Below are positions 16,264-25,135 of a DNA stretch of 36,481 nt, piece after piece. Under the pieces are notes generated by a model that was not told the origin of the DNA, made no database searches, and saw nothing but the letters and a program-made list of their open reading frames with translations. Where the stretch lies: NCBI GenBank assembly GCA_902624185.1, contig CACNWU010000009.1, forward strand, positions 1-36,481, in the 5' to 3' direction. The stretch comes from an uncultured Pelagibacteraceae bacterium (GTDB lineage: Bacteria; Pseudomonadota; Alphaproteobacteria; Pelagibacterales; Pelagibacteraceae). Position numbers and translations under genes: made by a program. How positions within the stretch are numbered: the stretch's first letter is position 1; each line of letters opens with the position of its first letter.

Positions 16264-17012
16264 TGAAAATCCTTGTCGCAGTTAAAAGAGTAATAGATTA
16301 CAATGTTCAAATAAGAGTAAAAGAGGATGGAACAGGTATTGTTACTGAAAATGTTAAAATGTCAACTAATCCACCCGATGATAATGCAATTGAAGAAGCA
16401 GTAAAAATTAAAGAAGCGGGAAAAGCAACAGAAGTAGTAGCTATATCAGTAGGAGAAGAAAAAGCACAAGAAACAGTTCGAAAAGCTTTAGCAGTAGGTG
16501 CTGATAGAGGAATATTGGTTAAAGCCGAAGGTACAGTTGAACCATTAGCTGTCTCAAAAATTTTACAAAAAATTGTCGAAAAAGAAAAACCTGATTTGGT
16601 ATTTATGGGCAAACAAGCTATCGATGATGATTGCAATCAAACAGGACAAATGTTAGCTGCACTATTAAACTGGCCTCAAGCAACATTCGCGTCAAAAATT
16701 GATGTTAAAGAAAAATCTTTAGAAGTAACTAGAGAAGTTGATGAAGGTTTAGAAACTATTGAGGTAAATGTTCCGGCAATAGTAACATGTGATTTAAGAT
16801 TAAATGAGCCAAGATATGCTTCATTACCTAATATTATGAAAGCAAAAAAAAAACCCATTGAGCAAATAAATGCATCTGATTTAGGTATTGATACTAAGCC
16901 AAGAATTGACCAAATTAAAGTTGAGGAGCCTCCTAAGAGAAAAGCAGGGATTAAGGTCGCAAGTGTAGAAGAATTAGTTCAAAAATTAAAAAATGAGGCT
17001 AAAGTAATATAA
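16263..17012 (+). CDS. etfB: Electron transfer flavoprotein beta subunit
   Basis: A 249-aa ETF beta protein: [19 protein letters not shown] start, [36 protein letters not shown] (AMP/FAD region) and [29 protein letters not shown], the family signature. It forms a soluble heterodimer with EtfA that carries FAD and AMP. The start overlaps the dehydrogenase stop by one base and its own stop overlaps the etfA start by one base, so all three are translationally coupled. Electrons from the upstream dehydrogenase are the obvious input. Confidence 0.97.
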   Translation: MKILVAVKRVIDYNVQIRVKEDGTGIVTENVKMSTNPPDDNAIEEAVKIKEAGKATEVVAISVGEEKAQETVRKALAVGADRGILVKAEGTVEPLAVSKILQKIVEKEKPDLVFMGKQAIDDDCNQTGQMLAALLNWPQATFASKIDVKEKSLEVTREVDEGLETIEVNVPAIVTCDLRLNEPRYASLPNIMKAKKKPIEQINASDLGIDTKPRIDQIKVEEPPKRKAGIKVASVEELVQKLKNEAKVI

Positions 17013-17965
17013 TGTCAGTTTTATTAATTGCAGAACATAATAACAAAGAGGTAAAGCCTTTTACTTTAAATGCTATTTCTGCCGCGGCTCAAGTAAATGA
17101 GGATGTTCATGTCTTAGTATTGGGTTCAAATTCAGATGCTGTTGCTAAATCTATATCTGAATGTCCAATGGTAAAGAGAGTAATACATATAAATAACGAG
17201 CTTTATGAAAATTATTTAGCTGAAAATTACACATCAGCCATTGTTAAACTTTCAGGAGATTATTCACATATCATTTGTTCAGCGAATACTTTTGGTAAAA
17301 ATCTAATGCCAAGAATAGCTGCTCTATTAGATGTTTCTCAAGTAAGTGATATTACAAAAGTTATTTCTGAAGATACTTTTATTAGACCAATTTATGCAGG
17401 AAATGCGTTTGCTACTGTAAAAAGTAACGATAAAATAAAATGTGTAACAATTAGACCTACTTCATTTGATCCAGCACCCTCTTCAGGTGGTTCTGCTGAA
17501 ATTCAAAATGGTGAGGCGGGTGATGCAACAAAATTATCTAAGTTTATAAAAAAAGAGGAAATTAAATCAGATAGACCCGAATTAGGAACTGCTAGAGTTG
17601 TAGTTTCAGGTGGAAGAGGTATGCAGAGTGGAGAAAATTTTAAATTGATAACAGCAGTTGCAGACAAATTAAATGCAGCAATAGGTGCTTCAAGAGCAGC
17701 GGTAGACGCAGGATATATAACTAATGATCACCAGGTTGGTCAAACAGGTAAAGTTGTAGTCCCAGACTTGTACATTGCTGTAGGTATTTCTGGTGCAATC
17801 CAACATTTGGCTGGAATGAAAGAAAGTAAAGTAATCGTAGCTATTAACAAAGATGGAGAAGCTCCAATTTTTAGTGTCGCTGATTATGGTTTAGAAGCTG
17901 ATCTTTTTGAAGCACTTCCAAAATTTTTAGATGAATTGAATAAACTAAACACAATTCAAAAGTAA
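17012..17965 (+). CDS. etfA: Electron transfer flavoprotein alpha subunit
   Basis: A 317-aa ETF alpha protein. The C-terminal FAD domain is clear: [55 protein letters not shown] and [27 protein letters not shown]. It accepts electrons from flavin dehydrogenases and passes them to ETF:ubiquinone oxidoreductase, encoded two genes downstream. One-base overlap with etfB. Confidence 0.97.
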   Translation: MSVLLIAEHNNKEVKPFTLNAISAAAQVNEDVHVLVLGSNSDAVAKSISECPMVKRVIHINNELYENYLAENYTSAIVKLSGDYSHIICSANTFGKNLMPRIAALLDVSQVSDITKVISEDTFIRPIYAGNAFATVKSNDKIKCVTIRPTSFDPAPSSGGSAEIQNGEAGDATKLSKFIKKEEIKSDRPELGTARVVVSGGRGMQSGENFKLITAVADKLNAAIGASRAAVDAGYITNDHQVGQTGKVVVPDLYIAVGISGAIQHLAGMKESKVIVAINKDGEAPIFSVADYGLEADLFEALPKFLDELNKLNTIQK

Positions 17966-17987
17966 AAAAATTACTTAATAATTTTTA

Positions 17988-18746
17988 ATGGTATTTCAAA
18001 AATTAAAAAAATTAATTAAAAAATTTGAATTAAGAATAATCCATAAAAAAAAATATAGAGATATTGAAAAATCGATAAATTATAATTTTTTAATTAATCT
18101 TAAAAAAAAAAATTTAAATTTAACCCTTGAAAATTGGACAAAAAGTAAATCACAACTAAAACAAGACTTATTTGTTTTAGATCATTTTAATTTTAAAAAA
18201 AATGGTTTTTTTTGTGAGTTTGGAGCAACTAATGGAATTGATTTGTCAAATACTTGGTTACTTGAAAATGAATTTGGTTGGAAAGGTATTTTGGCAGAGC
18301 CTAATTCAAATTATCAATTAGACCTGAAAAAAAATAGAAAATGTTTAATTACTGAAAAATGTGTTTGGAAAAAGACCGGCGAGTTACTAGAATTTTTAAA
18401 TACACAAGATGGTAAATTTTCTACTATTTCAGGTTATCAAAATGAAGATTTTCATAAAGAAATAAGAAAAAGCAACATCCCAAAAAAAGTTGAAACTATC
18501 AGTCTGTATGATTTATTAGAAAATTTTGACGCACCAAAAAATATAGATTACTTGAGCATAGACACAGAGGGCAGCGAATATGATATTTTAAAAAACTTTG
18601 ATTTAAATAGTTACAATATTGAAATAATCACTGTAGAACATAATTATACAGAAAATAGAGAAAAAATATTTAGATACTTAAATGAAAATGGATACAAAAG
18701 AGTGATGCATGATGTTTCAGATTTTGATGATTGGTATATAAAATGA
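17988..18746 (+). CDS. FkbM-family methyltransferase
   Basis: A 252-aa SAM-dependent methyltransferase: FFCEFGATNGIDLSNTWLLE is the SAM loop and NIDYLSIDTEGSEYDILKNF is the FkbM signature. It should methylate a hydroxyl of a sugar or other small molecule, and such genes commonly belong to surface-glycan loci. The N-terminal 45 residues are lysine-rich and the DNA there is extremely A-rich. It sits between etfA and the ETF-QO gene, where it has no evident role, and may be a later insertion. Confidence 0.85.
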   Translation: MVFQKLKKLIKKFELRIIHKKKYRDIEKSINYNFLINLKKKNLNLTLENWTKSKSQLKQDLFVLDHFNFKKNGFFCEFGATNGIDLSNTWLLENEFGWKGILAEPNSNYQLDLKKNRKCLITEKCVWKKTGELLEFLNTQDGKFSTISGYQNEDFHKEIRKSNIPKKVETISLYDLLENFDAPKNIDYLSIDTEGSEYDILKNFDLNSYNIEIITVEHNYTENREKIFRYLNENGYKRVMHDVSDFDDWYIK

Positions 18747-18768
18747 TAAATATTAAAAATAAAAATAG

Positions 18769-20388
18769 ATGAATAGAGAAGTAATGGAATATGATGTTGT
18801 TATTGTAGGTGGTGGTCCATCAGGTTTATCCACAGCTATTAAATTAAAGCAACTTGATACAAATTTAAATATTTGTTTGTTAGAAAAAGCATCTGAAATT
18901 GGTGCTCATATTTTAAGTGGTAACGTTTTTGAAACAAGAGCATTAGATGAATTAATTCCTAACTGGAAAGAATTAAATTCTCCAATTAAAACTAAAGTTA
19001 GTAAAGAAAAATTTTTATTTCTTGGAAAAACCAAATCTCTTAGTTGGCCAACATGGCTTTTGCCTTCAGTTCAACAAAATCATAACAATTACATTATAAG
19101 CCTCGCAAATTTATGTAGATGGCTTGCTGAGCAAGCGGAGGCATTAGGTGTGGAAATTTTTCCAGGTTTTCCAGCTAGTGAAGTTTTATATAACGATGAT
19201 GGATCAGTAAAAGGTGTAGCTACTCAAGATATGGGAATTGATAAAGAAGGAAATAAAAAGGATGGTTTTGAACCTGGTATTGAACTTGTTGGAAAAGTAA
19301 CAGTTTTTGCAGAAGGGTGTAGAGGACATCTTGGAAAACAGCTTATTCAAAAATATGAGCTTGATAAAGGTAAAGATCCTCAACAGTACGGAATAGGATT
19401 TAAAGAAATTTGGGAGATTGATGATAAAAATCATGAAAAAGGACTAGTAATGCACACTGCTGGGTGGCCTTTAGATAATAATACTTATGGAGGCAGTTTT
19501 ATGTACCACGCTGAAAATAAACAGGTTTTTTTAGGATATGTTATTGGTTTAGATTACAAAAATCCTCATCTGTCCCCATTTGATGAATTTCAAAGATTTA
19601 AAACACATCCTTCAATTAAAAAAATTATTGAAGGTGGAAAAAGAATTTCTTACGGTGCTAGAGCATTAATAGAAGGTGGCTTCCAAAGCTTACCAAAAAT
19701 GTATATGCCAGGAGCTTTATTAGTTGGATGTGATGCTGGTACATTAAATATGCCTAAGATAAAAGGTTCGCATACTGCTATGAAAAGTGGAATGATTGCA
19801 GCCGAAACTATTTTTGATCATTTCAAATCTAATAAAGAACTATCTTCTTTTGAGGAAAAATTTAAAGCTAGTTGGCTATATAAAGAATTATATGAGGCTA
19901 GAAATGTTAAACCTAGTTTTAGTTGGGGTTTAATTTTAGGTATTATTTTTACTGGTATAGATCAAATATTATTTAGAGGTAAATTACCTTTCACATTAAA
20001 ACATAAACATGCTGATCATGAAACTTTAAAACTAGCAGATGAGATGCCTAAAATTAATTATCCAAAGCCTGACAACATAATTACTTTTGATAAAACTAGT
20101 TCAGTGTATTTGACGGGCACAAATCACACAGATAATCAACCAGTACACTTAAAATTAAAGGATCCAAACTTACCAATTAGTTATACTTTAGAGAAATTTG
20201 ATGAACCGGCGCAAAGATATTGTCCAGCAGGAGTTTATGAAGTTCAAAAAGAGAATAATATAAACAAATTTGTAATTAATTCTCAAAATTGTATTCACTG
20301 TAAGACTTGTGATATTAAAGAGCCATCTCAAAATATTATTTGGGTCACACCTGAAGGTGGAGGTGGTCCTAAATATGGAAATATGTAG
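18769..20388 (+). CDS. Electron transfer flavoprotein:ubiquinone oxidoreductase
   Basis: A 539-aa ETF-QO. The FAD motif is VVIVGGGPSGLSTA (10-23). The 4Fe-4S cluster cysteines are Cys485 (CPAGVYE) and Cys508, Cys511 and Cys514 (NCIHCKTCDIK). A hydrophobic segment SWGLILGIIFTGIDQILF gives the membrane-anchoring surface. It moves electrons from reduced ETF to the ubiquinone pool at the inner membrane. In this locus it closes the chain from the methyl-oxidising dehydrogenase through EtfAB. The start may be Met1 or Met6. The TAG stop is immediately followed by the stop of the convergent DUF2237 gene. Confidence 0.96.
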   Translation: MNREVMEYDVVIVGGGPSGLSTAIKLKQLDTNLNICLLEKASEIGAHILSGNVFETRALDELIPNWKELNSPIKTKVSKEKFLFLGKTKSLSWPTWLLPSVQQNHNNYIISLANLCRWLAEQAEALGVEIFPGFPASEVLYNDDGSVKGVATQDMGIDKEGNKKDGFEPGIELVGKVTVFAEGCRGHLGKQLIQKYELDKGKDPQQYGIGFKEIWEIDDKNHEKGLVMHTAGWPLDNNTYGGSFMYHAENKQVFLGYVIGLDYKNPHLSPFDEFQRFKTHPSIKKIIEGGKRISYGARALIEGGFQSLPKMYMPGALLVGCDAGTLNMPKIKGSHTAMKSGMIAAETIFDHFKSNKELSSFEEKFKASWLYKELYEARNVKPSFSWGLILGIIFTGIDQILFRGKLPFTLKHKHADHETLKLADEMPKINYPKPDNIITFDKTSSVYLTGTNHTDNQPVHLKLKDPNLPISYTLEKFDEPAQRYCPAGVYEVQKENNINKFVINSQNCIHCKTCDIKEPSQNIIWVTPEGGGGPKYGNM

Positions 20389-20763
20389 TTAAGAAATATC
20401 TATTGCAAATTTTTTTAGAGTTTCAATTGATAAAACTTTTAAAGTATTTTCGTGAGTTTTTTTGAGAAAAATTGGACATCCTTTTCCTGCCTCAACAGCT
20501 CTAGCATACCAAGATGCACAAACACACCATCCATCGCCATCTTTAAGTCCTGGAAAACCAAATTCAGGATGTGGTGTTATTAAATCATTTCCTGCTTTTT
20601 TACACCATTCTAAAAATTCTGTGTTTACTTTAGCACAAACTGTATGTAGTCCATGATCATTTTCATCAGTGTTGCAACAACCATCCCTATACCAACCAGT
20701 TAGTGGGTCTAGAGAGCATTCTTCTAGTTCCTCACCTAGAACATTTTTTTGTTTTTTACTCAT
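20389..20763 (-). CDS. DUF2237 family protein
   Basis: A 124-aa protein with the DUF2237 pattern: NVLGEELEECSLDPLTGWYRDGCCNT, GLHTVCAKVNTEFLEWCKKAGNDL, PGLKDGDGWCVCASWYARA and GCPIFLKKTH. Many cysteines (GCCNT, CVCASW, VCAKV) suggest metal or redox chemistry, but no function is established to my knowledge. It abuts the hisI stop on the same strand and ends back to back with the ETF-QO gene. Confidence 0.88.
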   Translation of the reverse strand: MSKKQKNVLGEELEECSLDPLTGWYRDGCCNTDENDHGLHTVCAKVNTEFLEWCKKAGNDLITPHPEFGFPGLKDGDGWCVCASWYARAVEAGKGCPIFLKKTHENTLKVLSIETLKKFAIDIS

Positions 20764-21231
20764 TTAAATTTTAGTGGGATTTGGTTGATCTTTATAAACT
20801 TTTTCAGGGTCAAATTTTTTCTCTTTTTCCAAAAACTTCATTTCAATTTTTCTTCCATTCTCAATCGTGCCTAGAGGGATTGACCTATAAAAACAAGATC
20901 GATAACCCACATGACAACTAGCTCCATCCCCAATATCAACTGTTAACCATAAAGAATCTTGATCATCATCTATTCTAATTTCTAATACTTTTTGAGTAAA
21001 TCCACTTGTCTTTCCTTTGTGCCAAATAGCTTTTCTAGATCTGCTAAAATAATGAGCTTCTTTCGTCTCGATGGTCTTTTTTAGTGCATCAACGTTCATA
21101 AAACCGTGCATTAAAATTTCTTTTGTCTTCGAACACATTGTAATTACAGGTATAAGCCCGTCATTATCAAATTTTGGAGAAAGAAGATTTCCTTCTTCAA
21201 TTTCAACTACATTTTCTCTTTTTTTGAACAT
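20764..21231 (-). CDS. hisI: Phosphoribosyl-AMP cyclohydrolase
   Basis: A 155-aa stand-alone HisI, without the HisE domain, opening the purine ring of PR-AMP in histidine synthesis. Motifs: AHYFSRSRKAIWHKGKTSG (59-77), the acidic metal site IDDDQD (87-92) and ASCHVGYRSCFYR (104-116) with the zinc cysteines. Other his genes are not in this window. Followed directly by the DUF2237 gene, and divergent from folE. Confidence 0.94.
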   Translation of the reverse strand: MFKKRENVVEIEEGNLLSPKFDNDGLIPVITMCSKTKEILMHGFMNVDALKKTIETKEAHYFSRSRKAIWHKGKTSGFTQKVLEIRIDDDQDSLWLTVDIGDGASCHVGYRSCFYRSIPLGTIENGRKIEMKFLEKEKKFDPEKVYKDQPNPTKI

Positions 21232-21307
21232 ATTCGGTGATTATGTAGCATATATATCGATATATTAAATATTTTAAAAATAACTATTTATATGTATAAA
21301 ACGACCA

Positions 21308-21922
21308 ATGAAATTAGTAAAAAATACAGATAATAACAAAGAATTAAAAAAAGTCTCAGATCAAGAAGCTGAGGAAGCTTTTAGAACAATTTTAACCTGG
21401 ATGGGAGAAGATCCTGGTAGAGAAGGACTTCTTGAAACACCCAAAAGAGTTGTTAAAGCCTTTAAAGAATATTTTAAGGGTTATAAAGAAGACCCAAATC
21501 AAGTTCTTGATAAAACATTTGGTGATGTAGAGGGTTATGATGACATGGTAGTACAAAAAAATATTTCAGTTCAAAGTCATTGTGAACATCATATGGCACC
21601 TATTATTGGTAAAGCTCATGTTGCTTATATCCCAAAAGAAAGAGTGGTTGGTCTTAGCAAGTTAGCTAGAGTTGTAGAGGTTTTTTCTAAAAGATTACAA
21701 ACTCAAGAAAGATTGACTATGCAAATCGCTAATACTTTAATGGAGTCATTGGATGCAAAGGGAGTGGCTGTAACTATTGACTCTACTCATCAATGTATGA
21801 CAATGAGGGGTATAAAAAAAGAACAAGCTTCTACAGTAACAAATTATTATTTAGGTCAATTTAAAGAAGATCTGAGTTATCAAAACAGATATTTAAGATT
21901 CATAAGTATAGCAAAAGAATAA
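21308..21922 (+). CDS. folE: GTP cyclohydrolase I
   Basis: A 204-aa type IA GTP cyclohydrolase that makes 7,8-dihydroneopterin triphosphate for folate. The zinc ligands Cys92 and His95 are in SHCEHHMAPIIGKAHVAYIP and Cys163 is in THQCMTMRGI; ETPKRVVKAF is the N-terminal signature. In this window it sits close to several THF-using enzymes, which fits a one-carbon emphasis but not necessarily a shared operon. One base separates it from acuI. Confidence 0.97.
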   Translation: MKLVKNTDNNKELKKVSDQEAEEAFRTILTWMGEDPGREGLLETPKRVVKAFKEYFKGYKEDPNQVLDKTFGDVEGYDDMVVQKNISVQSHCEHHMAPIIGKAHVAYIPKERVVGLSKLARVVEVFSKRLQTQERLTMQIANTLMESLDAKGVAVTIDSTHQCMTMRGIKKEQASTVTNYYLGQFKEDLSYQNRYLRFISIAKE

Positions 21923-21923
21923 A

Positions 21924-22925
21924 GTGTCTAATCAATTTAAAGCTCTTATACTTAACCAAGAAGGTGAGAACTTTACAAGAGAAGTAAAATCGATTGAAAA
22001 AAAATTTCTTAAAGAGGGAGATGTAACTGTTAAAGTTCATTATTCAGGTTTAAATTATAAAGATGCTCTGATATTAAAAAATGGAGCAAGATTGGTAAAA
22101 GAGTTTCCACATATACCAGGTATAGATTTTTCAGGAATTGTTGAAGAAAGTAATCATAAAAGTTTTAAGTCTGGTGATGAAATTATTTTAACTGGTTGGA
22201 GAGTAGGTGAAATTTATTTTGGTGGATATTCCCAGTATGCGAAAGTTAATGGAGATTTTCTGGTAAAAAAACCAAAAAATTTAGATTTAAGACAATCAAT
22301 GATTTTAGGTACAGCTGGATTAACAGCATTAATGTGTTCTTTCACAACAAAAGCAACTAGAGAAGAACTTCTTTTAGGAGAAAAAGTTGAAAATGTAATT
22401 GTCAGTGGTGCTTCAGGTGGGGTTGGTAGTATGGCGGTAATGATGTTAAGTAAACTTGGATGTAATGTGACTGCAGTAACAGGAAAAGATAGTAATATCG
22501 ATTATCTCAAATCTATTGGGGCTAAAAGCGTTATAAATACAAATGAAATGACAAAAGATGCTAGGCCATTAGATAAAGGATTGTGGGATGGTGCAGTAGA
22601 TACTGTCGGAGGTAAAGTTTTGGAAAATATACTTGCTCAAACTAAAGATGGTGGAATTGTTTCAGCGTGTGGAAATGCTGCAGATATAAAATTAAATACC
22701 ACAGTTATGCCATTTATAATAAGAGGTGTAAAACTTTGGGGGATAAACTCAGTGACAGCATCCATTAAAAGAAGACAATTTTTATGGAATGAAGCAGCAA
22801 AATTATTAGACTTTGATATACTTGAAAAATCAATTAAGGAAATTAAACTTGATGAGGTAATAAATATATTTCCCAAAATGTTAAAAGGAGAAACATCTGG
22901 TAGATATTTAATAAATTTAGAATAA
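21924..22925 (+). CDS. acuI: Acryloyl-CoA reductase AcuI (MDR, YhdH/YhfP type)
   Basis: A 333-aa medium-chain reductase starting with GTG one base after folE. The AcuI pattern is clear: FKALILNQEG, YSGLNYKDALILKNG, FPHIPGIDFSGIVE, ILTGWRVGEIYFGGYSQYAKV, the NADPH loop VSGASGGVGSMA and AVTGKDSN. AcuI reduces acryloyl-CoA to propionyl-CoA with NADPH and protects against acrylate formed in DMSP degradation. A LysR regulator follows by 2 bases and may control it. The YhdH/AcuI family assignment is strong; the DMSP role is inferred from studied relatives. Confidence 0.88.
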   Translation: MSNQFKALILNQEGENFTREVKSIEKKFLKEGDVTVKVHYSGLNYKDALILKNGARLVKEFPHIPGIDFSGIVEESNHKSFKSGDEIILTGWRVGEIYFGGYSQYAKVNGDFLVKKPKNLDLRQSMILGTAGLTALMCSFTTKATREELLLGEKVENVIVSGASGGVGSMAVMMLSKLGCNVTAVTGKDSNIDYLKSIGAKSVINTNEMTKDARPLDKGLWDGAVDTVGGKVLENILAQTKDGGIVSACGNAADIKLNTTVMPFIIRGVKLWGINSVTASIKRRQFLWNEAAKLLDFDILEKSIKEIKLDEVINIFPKMLKGETSGRYLINLE

Positions 22926-22927
22926 TA

Positions 22928-23818
22928 ATGGACTGGGACAAATTAAAAATATTTCATGCTGTTGCGGAAGCAGGAAGTTTTACTAATGCTACAATAAACC
23001 TTAATTTAAGCCAATCGGCAATAAGCAGACAAATTCAATCTCTTGAGCAAGATTTAAAAGTTCAATTATTTGAGAGACATGCTAGAGGTCTTACACTCAC
23101 TGAAAATGGTGAATATGTTTTTAAAACTGCCAATGAGGTAATATCTAAATTAAAAGAAGTAGAAACATCCTTAGGTGATCAAAAAAACAAACCCACTGGG
23201 AAATTAACAATTACAACTGTAAGAAGTTTTGGTACTCATTGGTTAACCCCGCGTATACAAGAATTTATGCGCTTAAATCCAGAAATTGAGATAGAATTAG
23301 TATTTGATGATAAGGAGCTAGATTTGAGCACCAGACAAGCAGATATAGGGATTTTTATGAGAAGACCTAAGCAACTTAATTATATTCAAAAAAAACTAGT
23401 TGATATTAAATACTTTATATATGGATCAAATAAGTATTTAGAGAAGCATGGAATGCCTAAATCAATTGGTGATTTAAATAAACATAAATTTATTTCTTTC
23501 GGAAAAGGGGCACCTTCTCCAGTTTATAACCCAGACTGGGCTTTAAAGCTTGGTATGCATGATGGAAAAAAAAGAAAATCCATAATGAAAGTTAATAGTG
23601 TAATGGGCTTACTTTTGGCTGTTGAGTCAGGTGTTGGTCTAGCAGCTTTACCAGAATATTTGGTAAGCAATTCAAATAATGTAATAAAAGTTCTCCCAAA
23701 ATCAGAGGGACCAATTACTGAGGCACATTTTGTATATCCTCAATCACTTAAAAATACTGCAAGAGTTCAAGCTTTTAGGAATTTTTTGTTTAGCAAAATT
23801 GGTGATTGGAAGGCATAA
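22928..23818 (+). CDS. LysR-type transcriptional regulator
   Basis: A 296-aa LTTR with the N-terminal winged helix-turn-helix (residues 1-60: KIFHAVAEAGSFTNAT, LSQSAISRQIQSLEQ, LFERHARGLTLTENG) and a substrate-binding effector domain (about 90-290). It begins 2 bases after acuI on the same strand, unlike the usual divergent arrangement, so it is probably in a folE-acuI-LysR transcript. The effector is unknown; acrylate or a related compound is a guess from position. Confidence 0.92.
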   Translation: MDWDKLKIFHAVAEAGSFTNATINLNLSQSAISRQIQSLEQDLKVQLFERHARGLTLTENGEYVFKTANEVISKLKEVETSLGDQKNKPTGKLTITTVRSFGTHWLTPRIQEFMRLNPEIEIELVFDDKELDLSTRQADIGIFMRRPKQLNYIQKKLVDIKYFIYGSNKYLEKHGMPKSIGDLNKHKFISFGKGAPSPVYNPDWALKLGMHDGKKRKSIMKVNSVMGLLLAVESGVGLAALPEYLVSNSNNVIKVLPKSEGPITEAHFVYPQSLKNTARVQAFRNFLFSKIGDWKA

Positions 23819-23869
23819 TTTAGAAAAATAGCTAAAAAAATAACTCTAAATATAAGGTGCGACATACTT

Positions 23870-23912
23870 GCGATTGATAATCATTATCGTTGAGAATAAT
23901 TATCATTCTCAA
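23870..23912 (+). promoter_or_regulatory. Tandem Fur boxes upstream of fbpA
   Basis: Two Fur-box-like sites lie side by side. 23870-23888 matches the classical 19-base Fur consensus at 16 of 19 positions, including an uninterrupted run GATAATCATTATC (23876-23888). 23892-23910 matches 15 of 19 and is itself part of a nearly perfect 23-bp dyad (23890-23912). They end about 24 bases before the fbpA ATG, so bound Fur would cover the promoter (a -35-like TTGATA lies at 23874-23879). This predicts iron-repressed transcription of fbpA. Confidence 0.85.
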
Positions 23913-23935
23913 ATAAACTTAAAAACGAGGAATTA

Positions 23936-24964
23936 ATGAAGAAAATATCGATACTAGCATTAATTGCATCTTTATTTGTTTCAGCTATCGCTGTTGCAAA
24001 CGAAGTTAACGTATTTAATGCAAGACATTATAAAGCAGACGCTGAGCTTTATTCCAAGTTTACAAATAAAACTGGTATTAAGGTTAATTTGATAAATGGA
24101 AAATCAGGTGCTTTAGAGAAAAGAATCATCAGTGAAGGTGCGGATTCATCTGCAGATCTTTATATTACAGCAGATGCTGGAAGATGTGGTGCAATGGATG
24201 CAAAAAAAACACTTCAAGGTGGTTTAACATCAGCAGCAATCAAAGCAGCTGTTCCTGCAAACTTTAGAACAAGTAAGTGGGTTGGAATCGCAAAAAGAGC
24301 TAGAATAATTTATTATTCACCAGAAAGAGTTACTGGTGCTGAATTATCTGGAATGACTTATGAAGGTCTAGCTGATCCTAAATGGAAAGGTAGATTAGTA
24401 ATTAGAAAATCTAGCAACATTTATAATAAATCTCTTGTAGCATCATTGATTAAAAACAATGGAAAATCTGCAACAGCTGAATGGGCTAAAGGTGTAGTAG
24501 CTAACATGGCAAGAACACCAACTGGTAATGACAGAGCTCAAATAATGGCAGTAGCAGCTGGCGAAGCTGATATTGCTGTAGCTAACACTTACTATTTAGC
24601 ACTTATGTTGTCAGGTAAAAAAGGTGCTGAACAACAAGCGGCAGCTAAAAAAGTTAAAGCTTTTTTCCCTAATCAAAACGATAGAGGGACGCACATGAAT
24701 ATTAGTTGTGCAGCTTTAGTAAAAGGCGCACCTAATAAAGCTAATGCTATCAAACTTGTAGAGTTTTTATTAACTCCAGAATCTCAAGAGCATTTTACCA
24801 ATAACACTTTTGAGTTTCCAATGATTGATGGTGTTTCACCAAGTCCATTAGTAGTAAATAACTTAGGATTAGACTTCAAACAAGATATGAAGACTAAGCT
24901 TTCTTCTTATGGAAAAAATCAAGCTGCTGCAGTAGAAGTAATGACAGCCGCAGGTTGGAAATAA
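23936..24964 (+). CDS. fbpA: Periplasmic Fe(III)-binding protein of an ABC importer
   Basis: A 342-aa protein with a signal peptide (residues 1-21, cleavage near AVA-NE). It is an FbpA/SfuA/AfuA-type ferric-binding protein: N-terminal NVFNARHY with His31 and Tyr32, and the paired iron-ligating tyrosines Tyr219-Tyr220 in AVANTYYLALM. It delivers free Fe3+ to the FbpB-FbpC transporter encoded at 25900-28579. The Shine-Dalgarno is GAGGAA. Tandem Fur boxes precede it. SAR11 relatives have a strongly iron-limitation-induced protein of this kind (called SfuC in the literature, as I recall). Confidence 0.95.
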   Translation: MKKISILALIASLFVSAIAVANEVNVFNARHYKADAELYSKFTNKTGIKVNLINGKSGALEKRIISEGADSSADLYITADAGRCGAMDAKKTLQGGLTSAAIKAAVPANFRTSKWVGIAKRARIIYYSPERVTGAELSGMTYEGLADPKWKGRLVIRKSSNIYNKSLVASLIKNNGKSATAEWAKGVVANMARTPTGNDRAQIMAVAAGEADIAVANTYYLALMLSGKKGAEQQAAAKKVKAFFPNQNDRGTHMNISCAALVKGAPNKANAIKLVEFLLTPESQEHFTNNTFEFPMIDGVSPSPLVVNNLGLDFKQDMKTKLSSYGKNQAAAVEVMTAAGWK

Positions 24965-24985
24965 GTGCAAGAAAAGAAAAAATTT

Positions 24986-25135
24986 ATGTCTGACATTGAT
25001 TTAAATAAATCTTCGAAAGCATGTTCCCCATGTCTTAATGAAGTTAAGAAAATTAATGAAAGAATAAATAAAAGAAAACTTAAAGAAATTAAATCAAAAG
25101 AAGTTCCGCATCTTCTTAAAGTATTTAATTTTTGA
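24986..25135 (+). CDS. 49-aa CxxC protein within the iron locus
   Basis: A short frame starting MSDIDLNKSSKACSPCLNEV, then a very basic tail (KKINERINKRKLKEIKSKEV) and ending HLLKVFNF. An in-frame GTG at 24965, directly after the fbpA TAA, would add 7 residues. One CxxC motif followed by a helix rich in Lys/Arg could bind metal or nucleic acid. Its location right behind a Fur-controlled gene suggests co-expression under iron limitation. No family recognised; a chance ORF cannot be excluded. Confidence 0.45.
   Translation: MSDIDLNKSSKACSPCLNEVKKINERINKRKLKEIKSKEVPHLLKVFNF

Noticed and set aside
17966-17986. 8-bp AT-only inverted repeat (AAAAATTA / TAATTTTT) just before the FkbM start, as a terminator of the etf genes
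   Set aside because: Stem is entirely A/T in poly-A-rich DNA, so it is expected by chance and would be very weak.
21252-21265. 14-base palindrome ATATATCGATATAT between hisI and folE as an operator
   Set aside because: Almost pure alternating AT; no support beyond its position between divergent genes.
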